Positions 1 through 10,910 of a DNA stretch of 64,000 nt are shown here, piece after piece. The stretch covers positions 152,494,101 to 152,558,100 of the forward strand of contig CM019065.1 in assembly GCA_009667805.1 (NCBI GenBank), read 5' to 3'. The notes under the pieces were generated by a model. That model did no database searches and was not told the origin of the DNA. It saw only the letters and a program-made list of their open reading frames with translations. Position 1 is the first letter of the stretch, and the number at the start of each line of letters is the position of its first letter. This DNA is from Leptobrachium leishanense (taxonomy: Eukaryota; Chordata; Amphibia; Anura; Megophryidae). The translations under genes were made by a program, and so were the position numbers.

Positions 1-400
1 TCCCTTGATCCCTTTTGATAACAAAGGGTGATTGCTTGACTTTAAATTTATTTACACACCTTACCCTCACCCTAATTCAATGTACCCCTCCAGCATCCCT
101 CAGCTTTATGTTGATCATGACAGAAAAAAAGGCAATTCATATTTGTGTACATTTACTAACATAGCATCATTACAAATGAACATTTTTCCTGCTCTGTTTT
201 GAAAAGATACTAGCTGCTAGCATTGCAAGTGATATGTGTACTTAAACTGTCAAATTTCATGTAAAGTAGAAAAAAAAAACTTTCGGCAGGTATAGGAGAG
301 AAATTCAGATAGTAGTAACAGAAGAAGCACCTTGAATGCTTAACTGGTGGGAACTCAATCCCATAACGAATATAACTAGTAGGGGGTAAACTACAATGTA
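1..400. other. AT-rich intergenic DNA, nothing assigned
   Basis: Short homopolymer A and T runs and stop codons in all frames. I see no gene, exon pattern or terminal repeat here. Confidence 0.4.
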
Positions 401-1423
401 TTTGTAAATAATGAGAATTGTTCAGGATTGACAGTATCGAGGTTGCTGGCAACAATTTGAATCTGTACATTTGGTGTTTTCTCCAATGATGCATCGATTA
501 AAGGAAATTTTTTTTTAATTTGTCCTCATAAGGAGTGGACATGTATGCGAGTGCAATGTGTGTACCAAAATTGCACATGCTGCAAAAAATAGACAGGACA
601 CACAAAGAATAACAATGATGTAGAGACAAAGATTGAAAATAATAAATGAACTGAAAAAATGAGCGTATGTAAAAAAAAAATCAAGCCAAAGAAAGACAAT
701 ATCAAGTGGGGAGAACAACAAAAATTCACATATAGACATCAGACATTGATGAGTGTCATGTCATGGCTGGTTAGAAAACAGCCTCTCCTGGCCCCATCAT
801 AATTAGCCGCTACCCCATGATACAGCATGTGCAGCTTGTTGGCCAAAACTAGGGCAATATGCTGCCTCCCCCCCAACAGGGGCCAAAGGTCTTTACCCAC
901 ACGCAATGTGCAATCTGGAATTATGCTGTACTGTGTACGGCATCCCAGACACAGCGCATGCCCTTCCCACTGTGATTACCAGCGTGTGCAATTTTGGTAC
1001 ACGCATTTTTTATTTTTTTTGGAGGAAGGATTTTACCAGGAAGGATACATTGAGATTTCTCTTGTTTTCAAGTATGTCCTGGGTGGCGAGTTTGTACCGT
1101 TAGGTGTCTTGCCCAAGGACACTTACTGGAGAGGTGCTCTGTCTGGGATTCAAACCTGTGTCTCCACGGTTATAGAGCAGTGATGTTACCTTTACTCCAC
1201 CCATCCTCGTGTATTACAATGTTGTTGATCAGGGCTTAATTCCACTGAGCTGAGATTTGAACCTGTGTCTCCACGGTTATAGAACACATTGCACTCGCAT
1301 ACACGTCCTTAGGAGGACACAATAAAAGTGTTTTTCCTTTAATCGATACATCATCTGAGACAAGACCAAATGTACAGGTAACCGTGATACGTTCAATCCC
1401 GGACAATTCTCATTATTTACGAA
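401..1423. mobile_element. Foldback (inverted-arm) element with SINE inside
   Basis: The left arm (about 401-580) and right arm (about 1262-1423) are imperfect inverted copies. Both contain TAAATAATGAGAATTGT, then a GGATTGA block, then ATCGATTAAAGGAAA, then GCGAGTGCAATGTGT, in the same order when one is reverse-complemented. The space between the arms holds a minus-strand SINE and unassigned DNA. No protein is encoded. The class is unknown; long arms and lack of coding suggest a non-autonomous DNA element. No clean target duplication was found. Confidence 0.55.
1026..1200 (-). repeat. tRNA-derived SINE
   Basis: Read on the minus strand, the head has an A-box-like GGTGGAGTAAAGGT and a B-box-like GGTTTGAATCCC, the internal RNA polymerase III promoter of tRNA-derived SINEs. 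A body with CCTTGGGCAAGACACCTAA follows, then a tail with CCCAGGACATACTTG and CAATGTATCCTTCCTGG. The tail matches the end of a LINE fragment near 15.06-15.14 kb, so that LINE probably supplied the machinery. A second partial head (about 1250-1290) repeats the B-box region just beyond. Confidence 0.75.
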
Positions 1424-2282
1424 AAGTAGAAAAAAATATAATGATCTCAGCTATTTGTGGAGCTTATCTACACCTGTTCTAGTAACCATTAAACAACTAG
1501 ATATCATCCAAGAAGTTCAAAATAAGGTCCCTAGGGTTTGTATGAATATTATCTAAAACTTTTTTCCAACACAGCCTTGATTTTCATTTAAATCTACATA
1601 CCGGTTATCTGTTTGATTACAACTCTTATCTGTGCTAAAGGCAAAGCCTCCTCTAATCTCAGTGAACCTTGAGTCATCAGTCCTCTCCATCCATAGTGAC
1701 TGATCTTCACACATTTTGTATGATTATGTTGTCAATGTATGTGAGACAGGTGATGGCAACCTTGACTTTTCTCAAGCTGTAATCAAATTACAGCTACCAG
1801 TGTGCTCAAGTCCATACTGAGGCCTTGTACCGGTCAAAATAAACAATTTATCCTGTTATCATTGCAACACTATCAAAGTGAAACACCTTTTTGAATGATG
1901 TAATCAGAGTCTATAGACTAACAGACAAAATTAGATTCCTCGTTCTAGTAACTAGACTTCTGCATGGTGAAAAATTTCACTTTGTCCAAATCGTTTCAAA
2001 CTGACTTTTTCAGGAAATTCAGACAAATCAAGGTACAATCAAAATTTGGTTTATTTGTGAACTGCATTTCAGACTAATCAAACCACAGATTAAACGGTTT
2101 GCCCTCAGAAAGTGCTAGCTGTCAGCAGGCGAATATTGCTTTGCTTTACTCCAGGATTATTCCGTCTCTCTGCATCTTTGCAGAGACGTTTGCATGGCAG
2201 CACATGGTTTCACTCAGTTCTATACTGTTTCACCCAGTAAACAATTTGCACCTACATGATGGACCTGTACTTATTACACGTA
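1424..2282. other. Intergenic DNA, nothing assigned
   Basis: AT-rich, with no sustained reading frame on either strand and no terminal repeats that I could pair. Confidence 0.4.
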
Positions 2283-2290
2283 AGCATGAC

Positions 2291-3654
2291 CAGGGCTGGA
2301 TTTATAACTAGGCAGAGTAGGCATGTGCCTACAGGCGCCTGCCACAAGGGGGTGCCTTGCTCTGTAAATTTTTTTTACAATCATTTAGTCTACTGTATCT
2401 CTGGAGCCCTAAGGGATAGAGGGGCATAGGAGGTATCATTAGAAAGGTAGGATTATGGCCTTTCCAGTGAAACCAAACATATGCAGGTTAGATTTATGTA
2501 ACAAAAAATAAGGAAAAATATTATTTTAGCGCAGCACTATTATTCAATTATAAAGTGAACAATGATGCTGCGCTAACTCACCTTCTCATTTCCCACACTG
2601 CCAGCAAGTGTGGAGCTGATGATGCATCGCATTGTTTCATCGACAACCTAGACTGTGGCACTGCAGTGAGGAGAGACAGGGAAACTATGGAACCCGCATC
2701 TTTGATTTGTACAGCGTACAAGGTTTAACCTCCCTGGTGGTATTCCCGAGTGTGACTCGGGATTAAATTTTGCTACCGCGAACGGTAACCCTGAGCCACA
2801 CTCGGGCTGCATACTCACCTCATCCTGCGCTCCCTCGCTTTCCCCCGCAGTGTGATCGCGGCGTCTTGCTTCCTGGTAATGCTCCCTGCGAGTCACACGA
2901 TGCAGGGAGACGGGACCAGGCAGCAAACTGAAAAAAAATAATACACTGTATTCCAATGTACAATGTCATGAACGGCCACTAGGTGGCGCTACAGGATAAG
3001 AAACAGTCTCACCCTTTTTGTTTTATTTTATTGAATATAATTAGCATGATTTTGGATAATTATTTTTGGGATAATAAATTATTATGTCGTGTTTCAAACT
3101 TTAATCGGACTCAGCGTATATACTATTTATTTTTAAAGGATTTTACCAGTAAGGATTCTTGCTTGCATGGATTTCAGTGCGTGATTCCTAATTATTACAG
3201 GCTAACTATGTACAAAAACATGTTTCCTTTAAAAAAAAATTAGACGCTTTTAGACACAAAATTTTGAAAAAATTAGACCGCCAGGGAGGTTAAGAAAGGT
3301 GTCAATGGAAACGTCAGAGTCTCGCCTTTCCAATGATACCAAATATGACCATGTAATCTGTAAAAATAACTTTTAAAAAATGTAATGCAAAATCTATTTT
3401 TTTTTTCTCTGTTCTTCGGCAGAGGCAATCTATGCTTTCACATATAAAACAAACAATGCCGCTGCACTAACTCAACTAAGGCAACAGATTCTGCTCCTTC
3501 TTTTGATCTGAGCGCAGAGGGAAACGGTTTCAGTTTTTTTAAAATATTGTGGTCCCCCCCCTAACAAAAATGTTAAAAGTAATTTAGGCAGGTTTCTTTC
3601 TTTTGGTGGTCGGGGTGCTCCACATTTCTTCGCCTACAGGCAAATCTGGCCCTG
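2291..3654. mobile_element. hAT-like non-autonomous element
   Basis: Flanked by near-identical 8-bp target duplications, AGCATGAC at 2283-2290 and AGCATGAT at 3655-3662, the length made by hAT transposases. The termini are inverted: CAGGGCTGGATTT on the left and the reverse complement of CAGGGCCAGATTT on the right. No transposase is present. It holds two copies of a paired-palindrome module (about 2432-2577 and 3296-3475) and a nested TTAA-target element. Without the nest it is about 800 bp. Confidence 0.75.
2729..3289. mobile_element. TTAA-target element nested in hAT-like element
   Basis: Bounded by TTAA on both sides (2725-2728 and 3290-3293), with inverted termini CCTCCCTGGTGGT on the left and CCTCCCTGGCGGT read from the right. 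TTAA duplication is typical of piggyBac-type transposition. A hairpin lies just inside the left end, where GAGTGTGACTCGG pairs with CGAGTGTGGCTC from the opposite strand. There is no transposase, so it is a non-autonomous piggyBac-like MITE by inference. Confidence 0.7.
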
Positions 3655-3833
3655 AGCATGATGGTCATATCCAAACATTTTCAAGTTTCAGTAGTATTTT
3701 AAAGAAGCTCCATTCAAAAAGGAAAGAAGTCCTTTATATAACATAACCAGAAGCTTTGTTTTCTAGAACATCTTCAAGTCACAACATTTTCTTTATCTAG
3801 AACAATATTGTGCACAAAACTACTGCGGTTTTA

Positions 3834-4259
3834 GGCTAGGGTCAGACGAACGTATTTTTCGCGTCGTCCGTGGGAAAGTGCGGTCAAACGAACGGACGTA
3901 TTTTTCACGAAATACGCGTTAGCGGTCATACGATGCGCATATTCGTCCGTGATTTTGTACGGATCATCAATAAAACACTTTTTGTGTCTGGACGTTATGT
4001 TGGCCGGACATTAGCAGCGTCTGACGTCTCCTAATCACACACACACGCCGCTATGCGGCCGCAGTGCACTCTGTACGTCAGTAGTAGCGGTTTGACGTTC
4101 TCGAAAAAATGCGTTCGTTTGCCACTTGCGTTGCACGGACGAACGTTCGTGCGGCCGTTCGTCGTGTGTTCCCCGGCATTGGACATCATTTGCTGCTAGC
4201 ACGGCCGTGATTTCGTGCGGCTAAACGCACGTTAAAACTGCGTTCGTCTGACCCTAGCC
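3834..4259 (+). mobile_element. Harbinger-like MITE, subfamily A1
   Basis: A 426-bp element with inverted ends GGCTAGGGTCAGACGAACG and CGTTCGTCTGACCCTAGCC, flanked by TTA on both sides (3831-3833, 4260-4262). A 3-bp TWA duplication is the signature of PIF/Harbinger transposition. It has no reading frame. It is far richer in CpG than its surroundings, built of recurring CGTCCG/CGGACG-type words. The closest relative in the window is the copy at 49804-50230. Confidence 0.85.
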
Positions 4260-4641
4260 TTATGGTGAACAATTGTGCTAGCATTAAAAAGGCCCCTTTT
4301 ACAGAGAGTAGGAGAGGTTAATGAGGCAGAGCAGTTAGGAATGTAGTCCTACAACAGCTGAATGGCCAAAGTGAAAATCCATACCCTGCATACTGTGCTA
4401 GAAGCGCATTTTACAAAGTATATTTTGGACATTGTGTCAAGCAGGTGTAGGCGTTACTTGTTTACACAATATGAAAACCATGTTATATTTTAAACTTTGA
4501 ACTTCTCTGGGTCAACGGCTTTAGATCTACTGTAGAAGACCAAGCTCATAAAGAGGTTCAAAATGGTCACGCCATTTACACTGACGGTTAAACAGAGCAA
4601 AGATGTAATCAGAAGTAACACTATAAACCTTTTTTGTGCAG

Positions 4642-4907
4642 GTCCTGGTATCAATAAAGCTTTGTTGTTGGAAAAGCAGGAAGAGGAAGAAAGGTTGAAA
4701 AGTACTAAGGAAAATGCTTACGAAACCGTGAACGATAAGAACAATGCCAACCAAACTAACAATGGAATCCATACCTATGAAATTGGCAACAATTTATATG
4801 ACGACAACAAAAATACATTCGACAACATCACCTTCCAAGATGACGAGAAATTATCCAACAGCAAAGACGTAACAAGCAGGGAGGAAGAGAAAAACTCCAA
4901 ATTTTAA
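4642..4907 (+). CDS. Candidate terminal coding exon, unrecognised protein
   Basis: A pyrimidine-rich tract ending in TGCAG at 4637-4641 could be a splice acceptor. An 87-codon frame then runs to a TAA at 4905-4907. The sequence is hydrophilic and acidic, rich in Asn, Glu and Lys, with no membrane segment. It contains several tyrosine motifs (YETV, YEIG, YDDN) and a distal FDNITF, a layout that recalls cytoplasmic tails of immune receptors, but the spacing is not a textbook ITAM and I do not recognise the family. An AATAAA-like word lies downstream near 5264. No upstream exon was found. It could be a chance open frame; codon use and length alone do not decide it. Confidence 0.3.
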
Positions 4908-5553
4908 TAGAGTTCTTCTACAACATAACAAGCAGGATTCAGAGATTACCTCATGGATGGGAGAGACATGTCTTCTCCATGGATCAAGATGAACACTTAA
5001 TACTAAGCTACATCAGAGAGTTGCAACAAAAGTCTCATTGCGAGCTAGAGACCAGCGTGCAACCACTGAACTTCTTTCTAATTAAAAGGGGCTATAAAAA
5101 TGTTCCCTTGATGATTTTTATACATTATAAAAGGGCATGTCAAAATGACTTCAGAAATCCTGCGTTGGGCCAATTAACGTCTTTTCTTTATTATACAAGA
5201 AACATATTGTGAAATTAAATATTTTTTGCCCCAGTCCTTTCAACAAGTACAAAATAATACACAATAAATTTTAGGACATCCCAAACAAATCAAAATCAGT
5301 TTAATCTATTCACACAGATTGCAGGCATGTTTACGATGCCCTATGGGCACGTGTGAGCTCAGAAATGTGGATAGGTACAGATGGGGAACGTTGAATAGTT
5401 CATGGAGAAAGTTGAGTGGGGGGGACCAAATTGGGAGTAAAGAATGCAGGAGAGGCGATGGGGAGAGAAAAAAAAAAGAGTGGGGTAGTGGAGAAAGACC
5501 TTCAGGTCTTTCAAGTAAAGATGTATTAGACATTGGAGATGGAGAGACAGTTA

Positions 5554-5971
5554 GGCTAGGGTCAGACGAACGCATTTTCACGTTGTCTGTGAAAAAGTGC
5601 GTTCGAACGAATGGACGTATTTTTTCACGGAGTACGCGATACCGGTCATACGATGCGCATTTTTCGTCCGTGATTTTGTACGGATCATCAATAAAACACT
5701 TTGTGCATCTGGACGTTATGTTGGCCGGACATTAGTAGCGTCTGACATCTCCAATTCACGCACACACGCCGCTAGCGGACGCAGCGCACTCTGTACTAGC
5801 GGTTTTACGTTCTCGAAAAAATGCGTTCATTTTCCACTTGCGTTGGGCAGCCGGACTTTCGTGCGACCGTACTTCGTATATTGGCCGTCATTGCCCGTCA
5901 TCTGCTGCTAGTGCGGCCGTGATTAAGTGCGCCTGCACGCGCGTTCGCACTGCCTCAGTCTGACCCTAGCC
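5554..5971 (+). mobile_element. Harbinger-like MITE, subfamily A2
   Basis: A 418-bp element with terminal GGCTAGGGTCAGACGAACGC and its inverse, flanked by TTA at 5551-5553 and 5972-5974. The interior lacks coding capacity and is CpG-rich. It matches the copy at 49321-49745 closely along its whole length, including a distal half that differs from subfamily A1 (GATTAAGTGCGCCTGCACGC). Confidence 0.85.
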
Positions 5972-6147
5972 TTAAGAGAGTAGAAATGTTCTAGCAAGAC
6001 TCTAGGGCACAGGATTCAAACTCTGTTCCCTCAGTTTTCTGAACTACACCTCCCATGATGCTCCAGACATTAATTGCATTCAAAGAATTCTGGGGAGTGT
6101 AGGCAATATACATCTGGAGATCCAGTCAGGTGGACTTTAATATACTG

Positions 6148-6279
6148 AGGGCCATATTACATACTTGGTGCTAACTTAACCAGAGCTGTTGTAAACTTAA
6201 AACCTCCATAGGCTATAATGGCTCTGGGAAGTTTATAACAGCACTGGTTAAGTTAGCACCAACTATGTAATATGGCCCT
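6148..6279. mobile_element. Small foldback MITE
   Basis: About 60-bp imperfect inverted arms start AGGGCCATATTACATA and end in TATGTAATATGGCCCT, with a short loop centred near 6212. No coding capacity. The class is undetermined. Confidence 0.65.
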
Positions 6280-6946
6280 GAATGTTTGTAAGTATGTGTA
6301 TATAATGCATGGACGTACGAGTATATTACATACTGTTAGAATATATGTAGGCATATATATTGTATGAATGAGCGTGTATGTATGGGAATTGTGAATCAGT
6401 ACATTTTATGTGCATCTATTTTTTGTGAAGAATGTTTTAATAAGTCATCCCTGTTCAAGTACTGAGTGTTTATTTTTCTCTTTCAAGAGGTCCAGTTTTA
6501 ATATTTTATATACACCAATTGTTATATGCACATATGGAGTATAACCGAGTCCCTTTAATGAAACCATTTTTTATTTAGCAGTATCGGTTGTATAGAAATA
6601 ATTACTATAAGGTTTTATGTCTATCTGTATTTTTTGTGAAGAATATCTCAATAAATCAGCACTTTTCAAGTACTAAGTAAGTGATTTGGAGTGTATTTTT
6701 TCGCTCTCTTACGATAGGTGGCCGCTTTAGGGTGTCCCAGGCAGGGACCACCATTGCCAAGGACGCTACAATAGTGGTAAACTTCAAGGAGCTCTATGCT
6801 ATAGGAAAATAAATGTGAGGTGCAAGGCAGGTTTTGGGCCAGCAGGTGGCAGTGGTGTGTGCAGACTGTGGTGCAATATCTATGTCTGCAATGTTCCAGT
6901 GGTTAAGAGCCTTTCTCTCAGGTGGCCAGGGGGAAACAGAGACTGT
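6280..6946. other. Intergenic DNA, nothing assigned
   Basis: Contains two loosely similar stretches around TTTTTTGTGAAGAATNT (about 6419-6470 and 6630-6680), which suggests an old duplication. No gene is visible. Confidence 0.35.
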
Positions 6947-7125
6947 CAGGGTTATTCAGAGAGGTGAAACTCAGGAGAATGACTGGAGATGTGAAAATTC
7001 TAGGTCAAAATAGCCAAATCAGAAAACTTCTCCCATTTATCTCACTTTCCAAATCGGCTGTTTGGTCTAGATTGTTCTGTTCTCCTGTCAATTCTCCTGG
7101 TTTCCACCTTTCTCTGAATAACCCT
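6947..7125. mobile_element. Foldback MITE with CAGGGTTATTCAGAGA ends
   Basis: Begins CAGGGTTATTCAGAGAGG and ends in the inverse (CTCTGAATAACCCTG). The body is an imperfect palindrome around GGTCAAAATAGCC. The copy at 60021-60202 has the same organisation. The flanks here do not show a clear TA duplication. Confidence 0.65.
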
Positions 7126-7278
7126 GTTTGTCTCTGCAAATTCAGCATATCAGGGGGTAAGAAACGACACAGAGGCTTGGAGGGGGAAAAAGTACTCATT
7201 CGCAAGGAGATAATGGGAAAGGACTGCAAGCCAATGAAGGTGGGGGGAGGGGGGACAGCAAGCCCACGAAACTATTTA

Positions 7279-7363
7279 GGCTAGGGTCAGACGAACGCAT
7301 TTTTCGCGTCGTCCATGAAAAAGTGCGTTCGAACGAATGGACGGATTTTTTCACGGAATACCG
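7279..7363 (+). mobile_element. Truncated Harbinger-like MITE (left end only)
   Basis: TTA at 7276-7278 is followed by the usual left terminus and about 85 bp of subfamily A body. The match stops at about 7363, where L1-type coding sequence begins abruptly. The right half is absent. Confidence 0.7.
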
Positions 7364-7595
7364 AGACGATGGAAAGTGACAGAGACGCCACCCTCCCATT
7401 GATCAGAACATATCGTCCATCCGAGTTGGTGTGGTTAGATGTGACCTGTAAAGGACAGGAGTCATGCTGGAGGATGAGAACCCCATTATGCGTCGTCTGG
7501 GCACAGGCGGCGTACCTCCTCGAATAGTTCCGATCCCCCACAAACCGAAGGGCATCCTCCCGCAGTCTGAACAGCTCCTTTGAACGCATGATGTA
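7364..7595 (-). pseudogene. L1/Tx1-type LINE ORF2 endonuclease fragment
   Basis: A minus-strand frame reads a segment containing THNGVLILQHD, then LQVTSNHTNSDGRYVLING, then VASLSLSIVSV. This is the pattern of the apurinic-like endonuclease domain of L1-clade LINEs, in which a hydrophobic GV.IL strand precedes D..GRY. Only about 75 residues remain, without the catalytic N-terminus or the reverse transcriptase. The frame runs on into the abutting MITE, giving a spurious chimeric tail. The junction is abrupt, so this is a dead fragment left by deletion or by 5' truncation next to an older MITE. Confidence 0.6.
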
Positions 7596-8308
7596 GGTTC
7601 ACAACAATTGATTCCAAATACAAATACCACACTTAGAATCAACTCCAGACTTTTTACCTGTTTAACTAATGAAGAAATAATGGAGTAGCCCACACCTGAC
7701 CATGAAACTGCTTTTGTTTCAATTGTCCAATTACTTTTGGTCCCTTGAAGAAAGAAAAAAAAAGGACCAAAAAATTAAACACTGCCAGCGCTGCTATTTT
7801 CTGGTGCACTAGTGTCACCACATTTACTTGAGCAGAAGAACAAAATACAAACGTTTTGGGGGTCACAGCCCCTTCCACAGTACAGAATAAAACCCATATG
7901 CAGGCAAGACAAAGGTGGACACCGCCCCAGTCACACATGAACTTATTTATAAACAAGGATTGCATAAATACTGCAGCATAAATATTGTGATACAGGCTGC
8001 CACTGTTCCCGGCGTCTGCTACTCACACATTGGAAATCCAAGATGGCAGCACCGGACAAACTGCACATGTGTGTCATTCGGGGGCTTCTCCAAAGCCAGC
8101 ACACTGTCTCTATAGTGCCTGTATCAATCTTGGAGGGGGTGGAATGAATAAAGCTTACTTGCATAGAATGCCAATAAAGGCAATGCTATATTCTCTATTA
8201 ATGTCCTTGATAAAAAAGGGGAGATGGCTGCTCTTAAGAGCTATAACTCCTAAACCCTTCCTCCAATTTGGATGTACATACCCTCAAATTAAACCTGAGA
8301 TTGTGCAC
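7596..8308. other. Unassigned DNA with Tc1-like and degenerate hammerhead-like traces
   Basis: The piece around 7690-7745 (TTTCAATTGTCCAATTACTT) resembles the 3' part of Tc1-type elements. On the minus strand at 7848-7880, a GGGG-loop-CCCC hairpin followed by AAAACGTTTG resembles the hammerhead-like motifs listed below, but its core is mutated. No gene is seen. Confidence 0.3.
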
Positions 8309-8383
8309 GTTCAGCCCATATCCATTATATAACGTTCAACCCATATCCATTATATAACGTTCAACCCATATCCATTATATAAC
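8309..8383 (+). repeat. 25-bp tandem repeat, 3 copies
   Basis: Three head-to-tail copies of a 25-bp unit beginning GTTCARCCCATATCC, with one substitution between the first copy and the others. Confidence 0.9.
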
Positions 8384-8459
8384 TATAGCTTGAATAGGTT
8401 TTGGTAAATACCGGAACTAAAATTGTGCCCGTGTCCAAATATATATGGACCTAACTGTA
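8384..8459. mobile_element. Tc1/mariner right-end remnant
   Basis: Ends in TATATGGACCTAACTGTA, which reads outward as a typical Tc1-family terminus (CAGTTAGGTCCATATA) followed by TA. The rest of the element is not recognisable next to it; the tandem repeat may have arisen inside it. Confidence 0.55.
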
Positions 8460-8617
8460 TAGAAGCTGTTACTAGATTACTTGTGCATTACAAACAAAGC
8501 TACATGCGATTATTTTCTTTGTCTCAAGTAATTGCATGTAAAAAGGAGAAATAAAATTAGATTTCTTATCAGTTTCCATTTTGAGCACTTTTCCCATGAT
8601 GTAACATTTTCCAAAAT

Positions 8618-8765
8618 CTAAATACATTGAGATTTCTCTCGTTTTCAATTATGTCCTGGGTGGCGAGTATGTACCGTTAGGCGTCTTGCCCAAGGACATT
8701 TACTGGAGAGGTGCTCGTCGGGATCGAACCCATGACTCCACAGGCTCTACTCCACCCAGCCGGTT
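8618..8765 (-). repeat. tRNA-derived SINE
   Basis: Same family as the copy at 1.0-1.2 kb. On the minus strand it has a perfect B-box GGTTCGATCCC, then CCTTGGGCAAGACGCCTAA and the shared tail with CCCAGGACATAATTG. This copy keeps the tRNA-like head best. Confidence 0.8.
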
Positions 8766-9866
8766 TTACTTTGTGGCTGTGCTTTATTTTATACAGTATT
8801 TATCAGTTAAGACAGCAAGGAGTGTTGTAATTCAGGCTTCTCCAGATATGAGAGGGAGATTAGAAGACTTCTAATATACCCCAGTGATGTCCTTCGAATA
8901 CATCCCACACAATACAACTATTAGAGTCCGTGAACGACCCATTCACTGCATTCTAACGCCATAAGCCACACAGTAGAGGAGCAAGTGGTGTAAAGATACT
9001 GTGGAGGGAGGACTGTTTAAAACACAAAAGATCATAAAATAGATGCACCCAGTGACACAGAGTAAGATTTTCGTAACTAAAAAAATACATGTGCTTTGTT
9101 TTTCCTCGTGTTTTTTTTTATGTTCATGATATCTTACAATATAGACATTTTATTTTTTTGGTGGTAGTGGCCCTTTAAGCGAGAAGAGGAAAGAAACACA
9201 TTTTTGGCCTCAAGGAAAGGACTTGTGACAGTATTCCGGTGCTGAAATTGAAAAAGAAAATAGAGCTCCACGCCACATTGCAAGAAATACAACAGAATGG
9301 GAGGACCAGACCAGGATCAAATGACTTTCTTGGCAGAGTCAGTCCCCTGGCATGAATTCCATAGAACACCTGTAGGCAATACATAAACACTTAATGAAGA
9401 GAAGTAAAAAAAATATATGTAAGACGTGCAATTAAAATTGCTTGATTTCTTACCAACACAAGGCCCTATGCCAAACGAGCCGTTACTAGCAGCTCGCAAA
9501 ATGATAAACGTCCATTTGCAGTTCGCCAATATCGGCTCATTTCAGACTGAGCCGCTGTATTAGTGGCTTGAGTCAGCGGTATTGTCGCCTTGAATCCATG
9601 GATTGAAGCACAACCCCAAGTGGCCGGGAGGGGGGGGGGGTCACAAAAAACTGATTGAGGCAGATCATGCTGCTCTGTGCACCGTAAGGATCAAAGTAGA
9701 GATTATTTATTTGTGACATTTAAAATTCCTGCGTTGAGAGTTTGCAAAAGTCAGTGTTCGAGAGCTGGTACCTGAATACTGGCTCATGCGGAGACGTTGA
9801 AATAGCTCCTTCTTAATCTGACATTTGAAAAAATAACGTTCCCTTTACAAAGAATAGGAGTCGTTA
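8766..9866. other. Intergenic DNA, nothing assigned
   Basis: Short open frames on both strands show no recognised domain. A G-run of 12 lies near 9630. No terminal repeats could be paired. Confidence 0.35.
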
Positions 9867-10303
9867 GGCTGGGGTCAGACTAACGCATTTTAAACGTGCG
9901 TTTAGGCGCACTTAATCACAGCCGCAGTAGCAGCAAATGACGGGCAATGACGGCCAATATACGAAGTACGGCTGCACGAAAGTCCGGCCGCGCAACGCAA
10001 GTGGAAAAGGAATGCATTTTTTCGAGAACGTAGAACCGCTAGTACTGACGTATAGAGTGCGCTGCGGCGGCGTGTGTGCGTGATTAGGAGATGTCAGACA
10101 CTGCTAATGTCCAGCCTGTGTAACATCCAGACACAAAAATTGTTTTATTGACGATCCGTATAAAAAAAAAAAAAAAAAAAATCACGCACAAAAATGCGTG
10201 TTGTCTGACAGTTTTCGCGCATTCCGTGAAAAAATATATGTCAATGCGTTTGGACGCACTTTTTGACGGTCACTGCGAATAATGTGTTCGTTTGACCCTA
10301 GCC
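9867..10303 (-). mobile_element. Harbinger-like MITE, subfamily A, reverse orientation
   Basis: Left end GGCTGGGGTCAGAC and right end TTTGACCCTAGCC, flanked by TTA (9864-9866) and TAA (10304-10306). The two flanking triplets differ by one base, as expected for an old copy. An A-run of about 19 at 10165 interrupts the body. Confidence 0.75.
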
Positions 10304-10348
10304 TAAGATCTGTAAGCAAAACTGGAATAGCACCTCGATCCTTTACAG

Positions 10349-10902
10349 CAGGGATGGCGAACCTGAGCCAAAGTGCCCTAACTGGATCGCTGAACCAATC
10401 TATGTCTCAAAGTGCCAACCCAGCAATTAGACCTGAATATGGATTTATTTTAGAAAAAGAAAAAAAACTTCCTACCACTGTCTGAATTAATTATTTGCTT
10501 AAGTCTTAGAAGAAAAATTACAATATAAGAAGATGAATATATAGCCCCCAGCTCACACATTTTAGATATTGCCCCAGCTCACATTTATATATTGCCAATC
10601 GGTCTCCCATCTGTCATGCGCCACCGAGTGCTCTTCCTCCCAGCGGCTGCCGGCATAGTATGTAGCAAGGCGTTCGCCTGGGAACCACAAACAAGCCGCA
10701 GTCTCTCGAGACCCGAGTTAACTTCACAATCTGACAAGATCGCGGCTGGTGGATCCCAGGTGAGCGGCCAGGCTACATCCTTTGCCGGCGGCCACTGGGA
10801 GAAAGAGCACTCGGAGGCGCACTGAGGCAAGTTACCCTATGGCTCGCGTGCCGACACAGACAGCCCCGTGTGCTACGCGTGCCATTAGGTACGCCATTAC
10901 TG
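10349..10902. mobile_element. hAT-like MITE with internal long palindrome
   Basis: The termini are CAGGGATGGCGAACCT on the left and, read from the right, CAGTAATGGCGTACCT. The 8-bp flanks CTTTACAG (10341-10348) and CTTTAGGG (10903-10910) match at six positions. Inside, about 10616-10685 and 10750-10825 are imperfect inverted copies: GAGTGCTCTT.CTCCCAG against CTGGGAG.AAGAGCACTC. Confidence 0.7.
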
Positions 10903-10910
10903 CTTTAGGG

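Noticed and set aside
4979..5212. 77-codon plus-strand frame after the candidate exon
   Set aside because: It starts after a stop, lacks a second acceptor, and shows no domain.
5319..5911. Arg-rich open frames across a MITE
   Set aside because: Their coding appearance comes from CpG-rich MITE words; the same frames recur in every copy of subfamily A.
7848..7880. Fifth hammerhead motif on the minus strand
   Set aside because: The GGGG-CCCC helix and AAAACGTTTG remain, but the CUGANGA and GAAAC core blocks are both mutated, so it is listed only as a trace.
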